NCBI GenBank assembly: GCA_003164075.1
Contig: PLRZ01000182.1
Span: 9,899 to 17,771, forward strand
Length of the DNA stretch: 7,873 bases
From: Bryobacterales bacterium
GTDB taxonomy: Bacteria > Acidobacteriota > Terriglobia > Bryobacterales > Bryobacteraceae
Direction: 5' to 3'
How positions within the stretch are numbered: position 1 is the stretch's first letter; each line of letters opens with the position of its first letter. The notes under the pieces are model-generated. The model was given only the letters and a program-made list of their open reading frames with translations. It had not been told where the DNA came from and ran no database searches. Position numbers and translations under genes: made by a program. This document shows positions 1 to 4,819 of this stretch, one piece after another.

Positions 1-24
1 TCCACGACATCAGGAGTTCTGAAG
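1..24. repeat. Left copy of a 24-base inverted repeat
   Basis: Bases 1-24 match the reverse complement of 1084-1107 at 22 of 24 positions; the mismatches are at 9 and 23 of this copy. The copy touches the window edge, so the similarity may continue to the left, while it stops on the inner side after base 24. The two copies bracket the divergent pair of genes at 93-482 and 646-1068. A match this good over 24 bases is unlikely by chance in a window of this size. The element type (mobile element end, duplicated gene start, dispersed repeat) cannot be decided here. Confidence 0.7.
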
Positions 25-92
25 GGAGCGTTAGTTGGCGATTGAATAGGTTATTTCCACACAGGACCTTAGAGCAGGCTGAGGCGGATTTC

Positions 93-482
93 TTACAAGC
101 TTCCGCCGCGTTGCCTGGCCCGGCCCAACATCCACGCCCCGGTGACCACCGCGCAGGCCAGCATCGCCACGCGCACATATACCGCCAAGTGCATCGGCGG
201 GTCGCCGAACAATTGGCGGAACAGGCCGAAACTCGCGCTGGTGGTGCAGAATCCGAAATACGCGCGTTCCCCGGCCCGGCCGGAGATGCCTGTCAACCAC
301 AGCAGGATCGAGCTGACGATCACATAGATGCCGGCGACCATCCAGGCCGATACCGGGGACGCCCGGTGCAGAGCACCCACGGTGGTAAACAGGCCGAACG
401 TGGCGACGCCCAGGAAGACCACGGAATGAACCAGCGCGACGATCACCCGCTTGCGCGTGGTCAGGATGGTGTAGCCAATCAT
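93..482 (-). CDS. Small integral membrane protein with four predicted helices, function unknown
   Basis: I do not recognise the family. The 129-residue product shows four hydrophobic stretches at roughly residues 13-35, 46-66, 74-91 and 96-119, a basic patch before the first helix (TTRKR) and a basic C-terminus (GRARQRGG). This positive-ended pattern suits an inner-membrane protein with both ends in the cytoplasm. The ATG at 480-482 was chosen because the first helix follows directly. The frame stays open up to a TTG at 549-551, which would add 23 polar residues (152 aa in all). Neither start has a clear Shine-Dalgarno sequence. The stop is TAA at 93-95. The opposite strand is also open across this region but gives an Arg/Gly/Gln/His-rich, non-protein-like product, so the - strand reading is preferred. 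The gene diverges from the DNPH1-like gene at 646. No domain, catalytic motif or signal peptide is visible. Confidence 0.6.
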   Translation of the reverse strand: MIGYTILTTRKRVIVALVHSVVFLGVATFGLFTTVGALHRASPVSAWMVAGIYVIVSSILLWLTGISGRAGERAYFGFCTTSASFGLFRQLFGDPPMHLAVYVRVAMLACAVVTGAWMLGRARQRGGSL

Positions 483-590
483 GCGAAGGCTCAGGATATC
501 ACTCGAACGGCTGACCGAATCGCAGCTCGTTCGGCTCCCAAGTGCTTCCAACGAGCCGACGCCCGTAGTGCGTCCGCCGGCTTTGGAAAA

Positions 591-596
591 TATACT
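591..596 (+). promoter_or_regulatory. Weak -10-like box upstream of the DNPH1-like gene
   Basis: TATACT matches the -10 consensus at 5 of 6 bases and lies about 50 bases before the start codon at 646. No acceptable -35 box is seen 16-18 bases upstream, so this is a weak call. The stretch 581-625 is locally AT-rich compared with the surrounding DNA, which agrees with a promoter zone. Confidence 0.2.
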
Positions 597-645
597 GGTA
601 ACGCTACTGGAGATATTTTAATAACGGGAGCTTGGTTACAAACGC

Positions 646-1068
646 ATGAAGATCTATTTCGGATTCACCGTGGCCGGGGACCGGTCGTCGGTGAGCACCG
701 CCCGCCGGCTGGTTGAATTGTTGGAAGCCATGGGCCATGAAGTGCTAACGCGTCACCTGGTGAGCGACGCCGCGGCGCAAATGGACCGCAGTATTACCCC
801 GCAGGCCGTTTATGAGCGCGATATGAACTGGCTGCGGGAGTGCGATATCTTTATCGCCGAGGTGTCCGGCTCCTCGTTCGGACTGGGGTTCGAGACCGGC
901 TATCTGTTGGGGTCGAGTGAAAAGAAGGTGGTGCTGTTCTACCGCCGCGATGCCGCGCCCCGCATCTCTCTGCTCATCACCGGGAATACTCACCCCAACT
1001 GCCGTCTGGCGCCGTACTCCGAGCCGGAGGAAATCGAGGTGCAACTGCGCAGTACAATGGGTGCCTGA
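646..1068 (+). CDS. Nucleoside 2-deoxyribosyltransferase / DNPH1 (Rcl)-like protein
   Basis: The 140-residue protein has the fold signature of the nucleoside 2-deoxyribosyltransferase family, whose members cleave or exchange the N-glycosidic bond of (deoxy)nucleosides or nucleotides in the cytoplasm. Motifs seen: N-terminal KIYFGF with Tyr4; YERDMNWL with Asp59; AEVSGSSFGLGFETGY with Ser77 and Glu83. Their spacing (Tyr to Asp 55, Asp to Glu 24, Ser to Glu 6) parallels Tyr13, Asp69, Ser87 and Glu93 of mammalian DNPH1/Rcl, where Glu is the catalytic nucleophile. The protein therefore resembles the 2'-deoxynucleoside 5'-monophosphate N-hydrolase branch more than classic transferases; the substrate is inferred. 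Length is normal for the family. The ATG at 646 fits the family N-terminus exactly, but the only purine-rich box (GGGAG, 626-630) sits 15 bases upstream, which is too far for a good ribosome-binding site. It could act in nucleotide salvage, sanitation or defence; the context does not decide. Confidence 0.8.
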   Translation: MKIYFGFTVAGDRSSVSTARRLVELLEAMGHEVLTRHLVSDAAAQMDRSITPQAVYERDMNWLRECDIFIAEVSGSSFGLGFETGYLLGSSEKKVVLFYRRDAAPRISLLITGNTHPNCRLAPYSEPEEIEVQLRSTMGA

Positions 1069-1082
1069 CGTGTATGCCACCA

Positions 1083-1101
1083 ACCTCAGAACTCCTGAGG
1101 T
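1083..1101. repeat. 7-bp stem hairpin inside the right inverted-repeat copy
   Basis: ACCTCAG (1083-1089) pairs with CTGAGGT (1095-1101) around a 5-base loop, 15 bases after the stop codon of the DNPH1-like gene. There is no T-run after it on either strand, so it is not a standard intrinsic terminator. In the left repeat copy the stem is shortened to four pairs. Confidence 0.4.
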
Positions 1102-1107
1102 CGTGGA
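1084..1107. repeat. Right copy of the 24-base inverted repeat
   Basis: Reverse complement of 1-24 with two mismatches (at 1085 and 1099). It lies between the convergent DNPH1-like and response-regulator genes. Similarity to the left copy cannot be followed past 1107 because the left copy reaches the window edge. Confidence 0.7.
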
Positions 1108-1230
1108 ATTTGCAGTGAGCCCGGAGGTGCGGCAGGCGGTGCTCGCCTGCCCCACCTGCGAAGCTCTCGCCATGTTCCCAGGCCACCCGACCGCGGCTCT
1201 CTGGAAATTGCTCGTAAGCTGTACTATATT

Positions 1231-1983
1231 TCAATACCTCGATCCGGCCACGGGGCGCAGTTGCGTGGGGAAGGAGCGCGTGGGCGTCTCGACCCGCTCG
1301 GCCGGCCGTTCCAGCACCAGAGAGCGGAGCCCGGGCATCGCGCCGGCGGCGGGCCGTTGGCCCTTTTCTCCTACCGGCAGTTGGCCAGTCGTCAGATTCT
1401 TCAGGCCGAACAGCGCCAGCTCGAAGCGGTCCTTTACGCCCACCTTCTGGAACAGGCGGGAAAGGTAAACCTTTACGGTGCCTTCCGAGATCATCAAGGT
1501 TGTGGCGATCTCTTTGTTTTTCAATCCCTGCGAAAGCAGGCTGACCAGTTGCCCTTCGCGCTGCGTCAGGGCAACCCGGCGCGCACACAGGAAACTGTCG
1601 GTGAGGGCCTTTTCGAACCACAGTTCGCCCATCTGCACCTTTTGAAGGCATTTCACTTGCAGATCCGTCGGCAACGTCTTGCGCAGGATTCCACGGACGC
1701 CCAGCCCCATCGCCTGAAACGCCAACTCCGTGGAAATGGAGTTGACCCAAAGGACGATCTTGGAATGCATCATGGCGTGCTTCATATCGCTCAGCACGGC
1801 GAAGGTGATCTCGGGCGTCAGATCCATCAGGACCAGGTCGGGCGAACCCTGCGACATCTGTTCCATCAGGCCGCTCACCGTACCGCAAGTCGGCAGCAGT
1901 TCGAAACCCTCAACTTGACGAAGTACCGATTCGAGACCTTTCGCCAGGATCGGCTCGTCGCTATAAAGAAGAATTCGCGTCAT
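1231..1983 (-). CDS. NarL/FixJ-family response regulator with a degenerate receiver switch
   Basis: This 250-residue cytoplasmic transcription regulator has a receiver domain (about 3-117) and a LuxR-type helix-turn-helix (about 138-195; LTQREGQLVSLLSQGLKNKEIA, then SEGTVKVYLSRLFQKVGV). The receiver keeps the acidic pair Asp9/Glu10, the phospho-acceptor Asp54 (LVLMDL) and Lys102. The usual Thr/Ser switch residue aligns with Val80 and the aromatic switch with Ile99, so phosphorylation may not drive activation in the normal way. A Pro/Arg-rich tail of about 55 residues follows the DNA-binding domain; most family members end soon after it. The start is the ATG at 1981-1983, preceded by a good GGTGGAG box; a TTG at 2014-2016 in the same frame has no such box. 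The gene diverges from the pilZ-flp operon across a 509-base regulatory region, so control of the Tad locus or of itself is likely but unproven. No sensor kinase is present in the window. Confidence 0.9.
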   Translation of the reverse strand: MTRILLYSDEPILAKGLESVLRQVEGFELLPTCGTVSGLMEQMSQGSPDLVLMDLTPEITFAVLSDMKHAMMHSKIVLWVNSISTELAFQAMGLGVRGILRKTLPTDLQVKCLQKVQMGELWFEKALTDSFLCARRVALTQREGQLVSLLSQGLKNKEIATTLMISEGTVKVYLSRLFQKVGVKDRFELALFGLKNLTTGQLPVGEKGQRPAAGAMPGLRSLVLERPAERVETPTRSFPTQLRPVAGSRY

Positions 1984-2006
1984 ATTCTCCACCTTTCCAG
2001 CTAGCC

Positions 2007-2025
2007 AGCCTGCCAATTGGCGGCT
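2007..2025. promoter_or_regulatory. Perfect palindrome in the leader of the response regulator
   Basis: GCCAATTGGC (2012-2021) is a perfect 10-base palindrome, extended by AGCC (2007-2010) and GGCT (2022-2025) with a single bulged base. It lies 24-42 bases upstream of the regulator start, between the proposed promoter and the start codon. It may be an autoregulatory operator or an mRNA hairpin. Confidence 0.35.
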
Positions 2026-2066
2026 ATGATTTCGGGGAATTATTTGTTCTCCATTCCCGGAGTGTT

Positions 2067-2094
2067 GCTATAGTTGTTCATACGTATTTTGCAA
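2067..2094 (-). promoter_or_regulatory. Candidate sigma70-type promoter of the response regulator
   Basis: Read on the - strand, TTGCAA (2094-2089) and TATAGC (2072-2067) are separated by 16 bases; each matches the consensus at 4 of 6 positions. Transcription would start near 2060 and give a leader of about 75 bases. Acidobacterial promoter consensus sequences are poorly constrained, so this is a tentative call. Confidence 0.3.
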
Positions 2095-2117
2095 TCATTT
2101 ACTTCGGTTGTCAATAA

Positions 2118-2133
2118 CATTTTCCTGAAAATG
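2118..2133. promoter_or_regulatory. 16-base dyad, candidate operator
   Basis: CATTTTC and GAAAATG form perfect 7-base arms around a 2-base centre. The spacer is too short for a good RNA hairpin, so a DNA site for a dimeric regulator is more likely. It lies just upstream of the proposed regulator promoter and well upstream of the promoter facing pilZ. Confidence 0.35.
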
Positions 2134-2256
2134 CGCATAAATTAGCCGGATTATTCGGGGCATCTGTCGTTAAATTAATGGTGAATTTATGTTCTGTAGA
2201 ATTAAATAAACCATATTTATCAGTGATTTACAGAGATTAATGAAGTGCGGAATATC

Positions 2257-2285
2257 GTCGAAAGCCGGTCGAAAAATAATATAAT
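2257..2285 (+). promoter_or_regulatory. Candidate promoter for the pilZ-flp operon with a direct repeat
   Basis: A perfect -10 box TATAAT stands at 2280-2285, with TCGAAA (4 of 6 to the -35 consensus) at 2258-2263 and a 16-base spacer. GTCGAAA occurs twice, at 2257-2263 and 2268-2274, exactly 11 bases apart and overlapping the -35 and spacer, as expected for an activator or repressor site on one DNA face. The start would be near 2292, giving a leader of about 200 bases before pilZ. Confidence 0.4.
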
Positions 2286-2492
2286 ATACGTGGCTATTAA
2301 CCATATCGCAGTAATCTATCGATAATTGCCGGATACCCTAAAATGCGTTTCTGCTCCATTTTTTCCCTCCAAAAACCCCACCCCCATGCCGCTAGTTTCG
2401 CTAATAACCTTCGGGAATATGCGGCTATAGCCCATTTACGATATTGATAGCGAGGCATTTGCGGGCCTAAACTCGCCTTGACGTGGTAAGAA

Positions 2493-2879
2493 ATGAAAAA
2501 TATCAACAGGCGTGAGAGTCCGCGTATCGATATCAAGCTGCGGTGCCACGTCATGTCGCCCGCACTGTGGGTGCGCGCGGCAATGTTCACGGAAAACATC
2601 AGCCGCAGCGGGGTCCTGGTCGCCTGGTGCGGAGACGGCGTTCGAATCCCCATGCCCGTTCTTGGCCAGATCGTAACCGTTGAAATCGAATTGCCCGCCA
2701 ATCACGGCTTCGGGCAAAAATGCATTCATTGTCAAGGTGCGGTCACTCGCATTGCCGGTGAAGCGAGCGACGGCCCACGCATCGCCCTACGCGTGAACTA
2801 CATGGATTTCCGGTCTTTCCACGACAAACTCCGTGTTCTGGAGGCTCTGCAGCCCATGGCCAGTTCCTGGATGGCGTGA
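2493..2879 (+). CDS. PilZ-domain protein, likely c-di-GMP receptor
   Basis: This 128-residue protein is a single PilZ domain. PilZ domains bind cyclic di-GMP through an N-terminal RxxxR and a downstream (D/N)xSxxG. Both are intact here: RESPR at residues 7-11 and NISRSG at 35-40, followed by the usual beta-strands (QIVTVEIELP, GAVTRIAG, RIALRVNYMDF). No membrane segment or second domain is present, so it should be a soluble adaptor that passes the c-di-GMP signal to a partner. The ATG at 2493 sets RxxxR near the N-terminus as usual, although only a weak GG-containing box (2485-2490) precedes it. Its stop overlaps the GTG start of the next gene (GTGA, 2876-2879), which suggests translational coupling. 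Its place at the head of the operon implies c-di-GMP control of the membrane protein or of Flp pilus production; the partner is inferred. Confidence 0.88.
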   Translation: MKNINRRESPRIDIKLRCHVMSPALWVRAAMFTENISRSGVLVAWCGDGVRIPMPVLGQIVTVEIELPANHGFGQKCIHCQGAVTRIAGEASDGPRIALRVNYMDFRSFHDKLRVLEALQPMASSWMA

Positions 2880-4573
2880 CCCAAATGGAAGCCCAACGCT
2901 CCCAATTCGCGATCAAGTTCCTGCCCTCGCTGACAGACTTCGCCTTCCTCATGCCCATCGCTTTTCTCTTCGGGCGCATGGATGGCGTGCAAACCCTGCT
3001 CGGCGACTGCGATACCGGCTGGCACATCCGCACGGGCGACTGGATGGTGGCCAACCGCCTGATCCCCACCCACGACGTCTTCTCCTTCTCCAAGCCGAAT
3101 GGCGTCTGGTTCGCGTGGGAGTGGCTGTCCGACCTGGTATTCGCCGGCCTGAATCACCTGGGCGGCCTGCGCGCCGTGGTTCTGCTGAGCCTGCTGCTGC
3201 TGTCGGTCACCTTCACGGTGCTTTTCCGCCTGGTGCGGCGGCACTGCAATCCGGTGGTGGCCATCGCCATCACCATAGTGGCGGCGGCTGCCTCCTCGGT
3301 TCATTGGCTGGCGCGCCCGCACCTATTCACGCTGCTCTTTCTGGTGGTGTTCCTTTTCGTTCTGGAACGGGTACGCGAAGGCCAACCGCGTATCGCCGGC
3401 ATTCCGTATTTTGTTCTCTTGCCGCTCGGTACCGTTCTGTGGACCAATCTGCACGGCGGCTTCATCGCCGGTATTGTGGTGGTGGGCGCCTACGGCGTGG
3501 GCGAGACTCTGAAGATCGCCTTCTCGGCCGACTCCGCCGTGCGCCGGGCCGCCTGGCGCGCCGCCACCGCCTACTTCGGCACCGCCCTGGCCTGTCTGGC
3601 CGCGAGCCTGGTGAATCCTTATACCTGGCGCCTGCACGTGCATCTCTTTCAGTATTTGCGCGACCCGTATGCCTCCCAGCACATCTCCGAGTTCTTCTCC
3701 CTGAGCTTCCACCATCCGGCGGCGATCTTCTTTGAAACCCTGCTGCTATTGAGCGCCGCGTCGGTTTTCTGGTACGCCTCCGAAGGCCGCTTCACCGAGT
3801 CCGTGCTGCTTCTGCTGTGGGGGCACGCCGGCCTGTTGGCCGCGCGCAACATTCCTCTCTTTGCGATTGTTTCGGCGCCTCTGGTTGGCGCCGCGGTGCA
3901 GGCTTGGTTAACGCGCCTGCCGCACCTGGAAGTGGCCGGCTGGCTGCGCCGGGCCGGCGCGCGCTTTAACGATATCGTGGCGCGGACCGGCGGCACCGAC
4001 GCTCTTCCCCGCTGGCACCTGGTGAGCGCCGCGGGCTTCGCGATAGTGGCCGCCTTGCTGTTCGCGCCCTCACCGCCCAAGCGGTTCCGCGCGGAATTCG
4101 ATCCCAAATCGTACCCGGCCGGCGCCATCGAAGTGCTGCGCCGCGATCCTTCAGCCCGCGTCTTCACACATGACGAGTGGGGCGACTACCTCATCTGGCG
4201 CCTGTATCCCGCCGGCAAGGTCTTCGTGGACGGCCGCAGCGATTTTTACGGCGCCGATTTTGAAAACAAATACATCGATGTCCTGAACGTCAAGAGCGAC
4301 TGGGAGAAGATCCTCGGCGGCTTCGGCGTCAACACCATTTTATTGCCCCCCAGTGCGCCGCTTTCCGGCGTGCTCCAAGAAAGCAGCCGCTGGCGCGTCG
4401 TTTATGACGATGGCGTCGCGCTGATCTTCCGGTCCGTTCCAAAGACCGCGGGCAAAACACCTTCCGTCTCTATTCTTGGGGGCGGAGCAGGCCGTGATCG
4501 CGAGGTCACGAGAACTTCGGCAAGTGATCGAGCGATCACAGAAATTCTAACTTTTAGGAGCGAACCACAATGA
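2876..4573 (+). CDS. Polytopic membrane protein with extracytoplasmic C-terminal domain, GT-C glycosyltransferase-like
   Basis: This 565-residue protein has about ten hydrophobic segments between residues 20 and 400, then a soluble region (about 405-520), presumably outside the membrane. After the first helix comes an acidic loop with GDCDTGWHIRTGDWM (43-57); a DxD-like or Asp-His loop there is typical of GT-C polyprenyl-phosphate-sugar transferases. Other conserved-looking patches are LARPHLFTLL (145-154), WTNLHGGF (189-196) and, in the soluble part, DEWGDYLIW and VFVDGRSDFYG. The role in sugar transfer is inferred; no acceptor is known. GTG 2876 overlaps the pilZ stop, and an ATG nine bases on (2885) is an alternative start. 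The stop overlaps the flp start (ATGA, 4570-4573), so pilin translation may be coupled to it. The last 25 or so residues are polar and lie over two DNA dyads upstream of flp. Glycosylation of the pilin or cell surface is a reasonable hypothesis. Confidence 0.75.
   Translation: MTQMEAQRSQFAIKFLPSLTDFAFLMPIAFLFGRMDGVQTLLGDCDTGWHIRTGDWMVANRLIPTHDVFSFSKPNGVWFAWEWLSDLVFAGLNHLGGLRAVVLLSLLLLSVTFTVLFRLVRRHCNPVVAIAITIVAAAASSVHWLARPHLFTLLFLVVFLFVLERVREGQPRIAGIPYFVLLPLGTVLWTNLHGGFIAGIVVVGAYGVGETLKIAFSADSAVRRAAWRAATAYFGTALACLAASLVNPYTWRLHVHLFQYLRDPYASQHISEFFSLSFHHPAAIFFETLLLLSAASVFWYASEGRFTESVLLLLWGHAGLLAARNIPLFAIVSAPLVGAAVQAWLTRLPHLEVAGWLRRAGARFNDIVARTGGTDALPRWHLVSAAGFAIVAALLFAPSPPKRFRAEFDPKSYPAGAIEVLRRDPSARVFTHDEWGDYLIWRLYPAGKVFVDGRSDFYGADFENKYIDVLNVKSDWEKILGGFGVNTILLPPSAPLSGVLQESSRWRVVYDDGVALIFRSVPKTAGKTPSVSILGGGAGRDREVTRTSASDRAITEILTFRSEPQ
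4494..4509. promoter_or_regulatory. First of two operator-like dyads upstream of flp
   Basis: GTGATCGCGAGGTCAC has outer arms GTGA/TCAC and resembles the second dyad at 13 of 16 positions. It starts exactly 30 bases before that one, close to three helical turns. It lies inside the last codons of the membrane protein gene. Confidence 0.45.
4524..4539. promoter_or_regulatory. Second, perfect dyad upstream of flp
   Basis: GTGATCGAGCGATCAC has perfect 7-base arms around a 2-base centre and ends 30 bases before the flp start codon. GTGA-N8-TCAC resembles the CRP/FNR-type arrangement, but the spacer is 8 rather than 6, so family assignment is uncertain. In RNA it could form a 6-bp hairpin with a GAGC loop. 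Confidence 0.5.
4556..4560 (+). promoter_or_regulatory. Strong ribosome-binding site of flp
   Basis: AGGAG lies 9 bases before the flp ATG and is the best Shine-Dalgarno sequence in the pilus operon. It fits the need for very high pilin output and fixes the flp start. Confidence 0.8.
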
Positions 4574-4755
4574 CGTTTTTACGCAGTTTCTGGAACGACG
4601 AACAGGGGCAGGACCTCATCGAGTATACCCTGCTCATGGCGTTCGTGGCGCTGGCTTCGGCGGCCCTTTTTCTGGGCGCCGGCGGCAACATCAGCAAGAT
4701 CTGGACCACGACCAACAACCAATTGGCCAACGCTGCCGGTCAGTTGCCAAGCTAG
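4570..4755 (+). CDS. flp: Flp-type pilin precursor (type IVb, Tad pilus subunit)
   Basis: This 61-residue prepilin is the major subunit of the Tad/Flp pilus used for surface adhesion and aggregation. A short basic/polar leader ends in Gly13; cleavage by a prepilin peptidase after it would leave a mature protein of 48 residues beginning QDLIEY. Glu18 (position +5) and Tyr19 (+6) form the EY pair that marks Flp pilins, and residues 20-38 are the hydrophobic assembly helix (TLLMAFVALASAALFLG). The C-terminal part is short, Asn-rich and ends without cysteines. The length is normal for the family. The start is fixed by AGGAG 9 bases upstream and by a 4-base overlap with the preceding gene. Twin dyads lie just upstream and a terminator-like hairpin just downstream, which points to separate, strong expression of this gene. 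Only one flp copy is visible, and no prepilin peptidase gene lies in the window. Confidence 0.95.
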   Translation: MTFLRSFWNDEQGQDLIEYTLLMAFVALASAALFLGAGGNISKIWTTTNNQLANAAGQLPS

Positions 4756-4763
4756 TCTTCCGG

Positions 4764-4816
4764 GTGGGAGCATGCCGGCGTTCACGTGACGGCATGCTCC
4801 CACGCGGTGTTTTTTT
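4764..4816 (+). terminator. Intrinsic terminator or attenuator after flp
   Basis: A perfect 14-bp GC-rich stem (4764-4777 with 4790-4803) encloses a 12-base loop and is followed, after 6 bases, by seven T (4810-4816). It starts 8 bases after the flp stop. It should end most pilin transcripts and let a fraction read through into cpaB, as described for termination between genes in the Aggregatibacter tad operon. The loop contains the self-complementary octamer TCACGTGA (4782-4789). Confidence 0.8.
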
Positions 4817-4819
4817 GGG

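Larger units (their letters stand above)
1070..1230 (+). other. Possible coding remnant between convergent genes
   Basis: A frame beginning with GTG at 1070, two bases after the stop of the DNPH1-like gene, reads as a plausible protein segment (VVEFAVSPEVRQAVLACP at about residues 11-28, then EALAMFPGHPTAALWKLLV). It stays open to 1468 but from 1231 it runs antisense through the regulator gene, where it looks like a shadow. The right copy of the inverted repeat (1084-1107) lies in this frame, and its two differences from the left copy are conservative codon changes (Leu/Phe, Glu/Asp). The segment may be the 5' end of a broken gene whose relative starts leftwards beyond the window edge. I see no family match. 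Confidence 0.2.
1984..2492. other. 509-base AT-rich divergent intergenic region
   Basis: No convincing gene lies here on either strand. The stretch is clearly richer in A and T than the flanking GC-rich genes, especially 2060-2330. It separates the regulator (- strand) from the pilZ gene (+ strand) and holds a candidate promoter for each, plus dyads at 2012-2021, 2118-2133 and 2423-2432, a direct repeat GTCGAAA spaced 11 bases (2257 and 2268), and recurring TTCGGGgAAT-like words at 2031, 2154 and 2410 with an inverted relative at 2053-2060. Confidence 0.7.

Noticed and set aside
51..59. DnaA-box-like TTATTTCCACA
   Set aside because: It has two extra bases compared with TTATNCACA, stands alone, and there is no origin context.
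83..107. Hairpin GGCGGA/TCCGCC at the end of the - strand membrane protein gene as a terminator
   Set aside because: Stem is only 6 bp with a 13-base loop, it overlaps the stop codon, and no T-run follows on the - strand.
42..716. Long open frame on the + strand across the membrane protein gene
   Set aside because: The product is Arg/Gly/Gln/His-rich and low in hydrophobics, typical of an antisense frame in GC-rich DNA; the - strand frame gives clean membrane helices.
917..1468. Long open + strand frame overlapping the DNPH1-like and regulator genes
   Set aside because: Outside 1070-1230 it runs over recognisable genes in another frame or strand and has no family features.
977..1888. 303-codon open frame on the - strand
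   Set aside because: It overlaps the clear response-regulator frame and reads as low-complexity Arg/Gly/Asp-rich sequence.
1261..2004. 247-codon open frame on the + strand
   Set aside because: It is exactly antisense to the response regulator, whose receiver and helix-turn-helix motifs are unmistakable.
2345..2380. T-run and pyrimidine-rich stretch as a terminator or small RNA end
   Set aside because: Six T at about 2359-2364 are not preceded by any stable stem on either strand.
2297..2701. 134-codon - strand frame at the end of the AT-rich region
   Set aside because: It overlaps the PilZ gene, shows no domain, and its upstream context lacks a ribosome-binding site.
2833..3735. 300-codon + strand frame inside the membrane protein gene
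   Set aside because: Rich in Arg, Pro and His with no membrane pattern; it is a shifted shadow of the 565-residue protein.
4524..4539. Canonical CRP site
   Set aside because: CRP sites have GTGA-N6-TCAC; here the spacer is 8, so I call it only an operator-like dyad.
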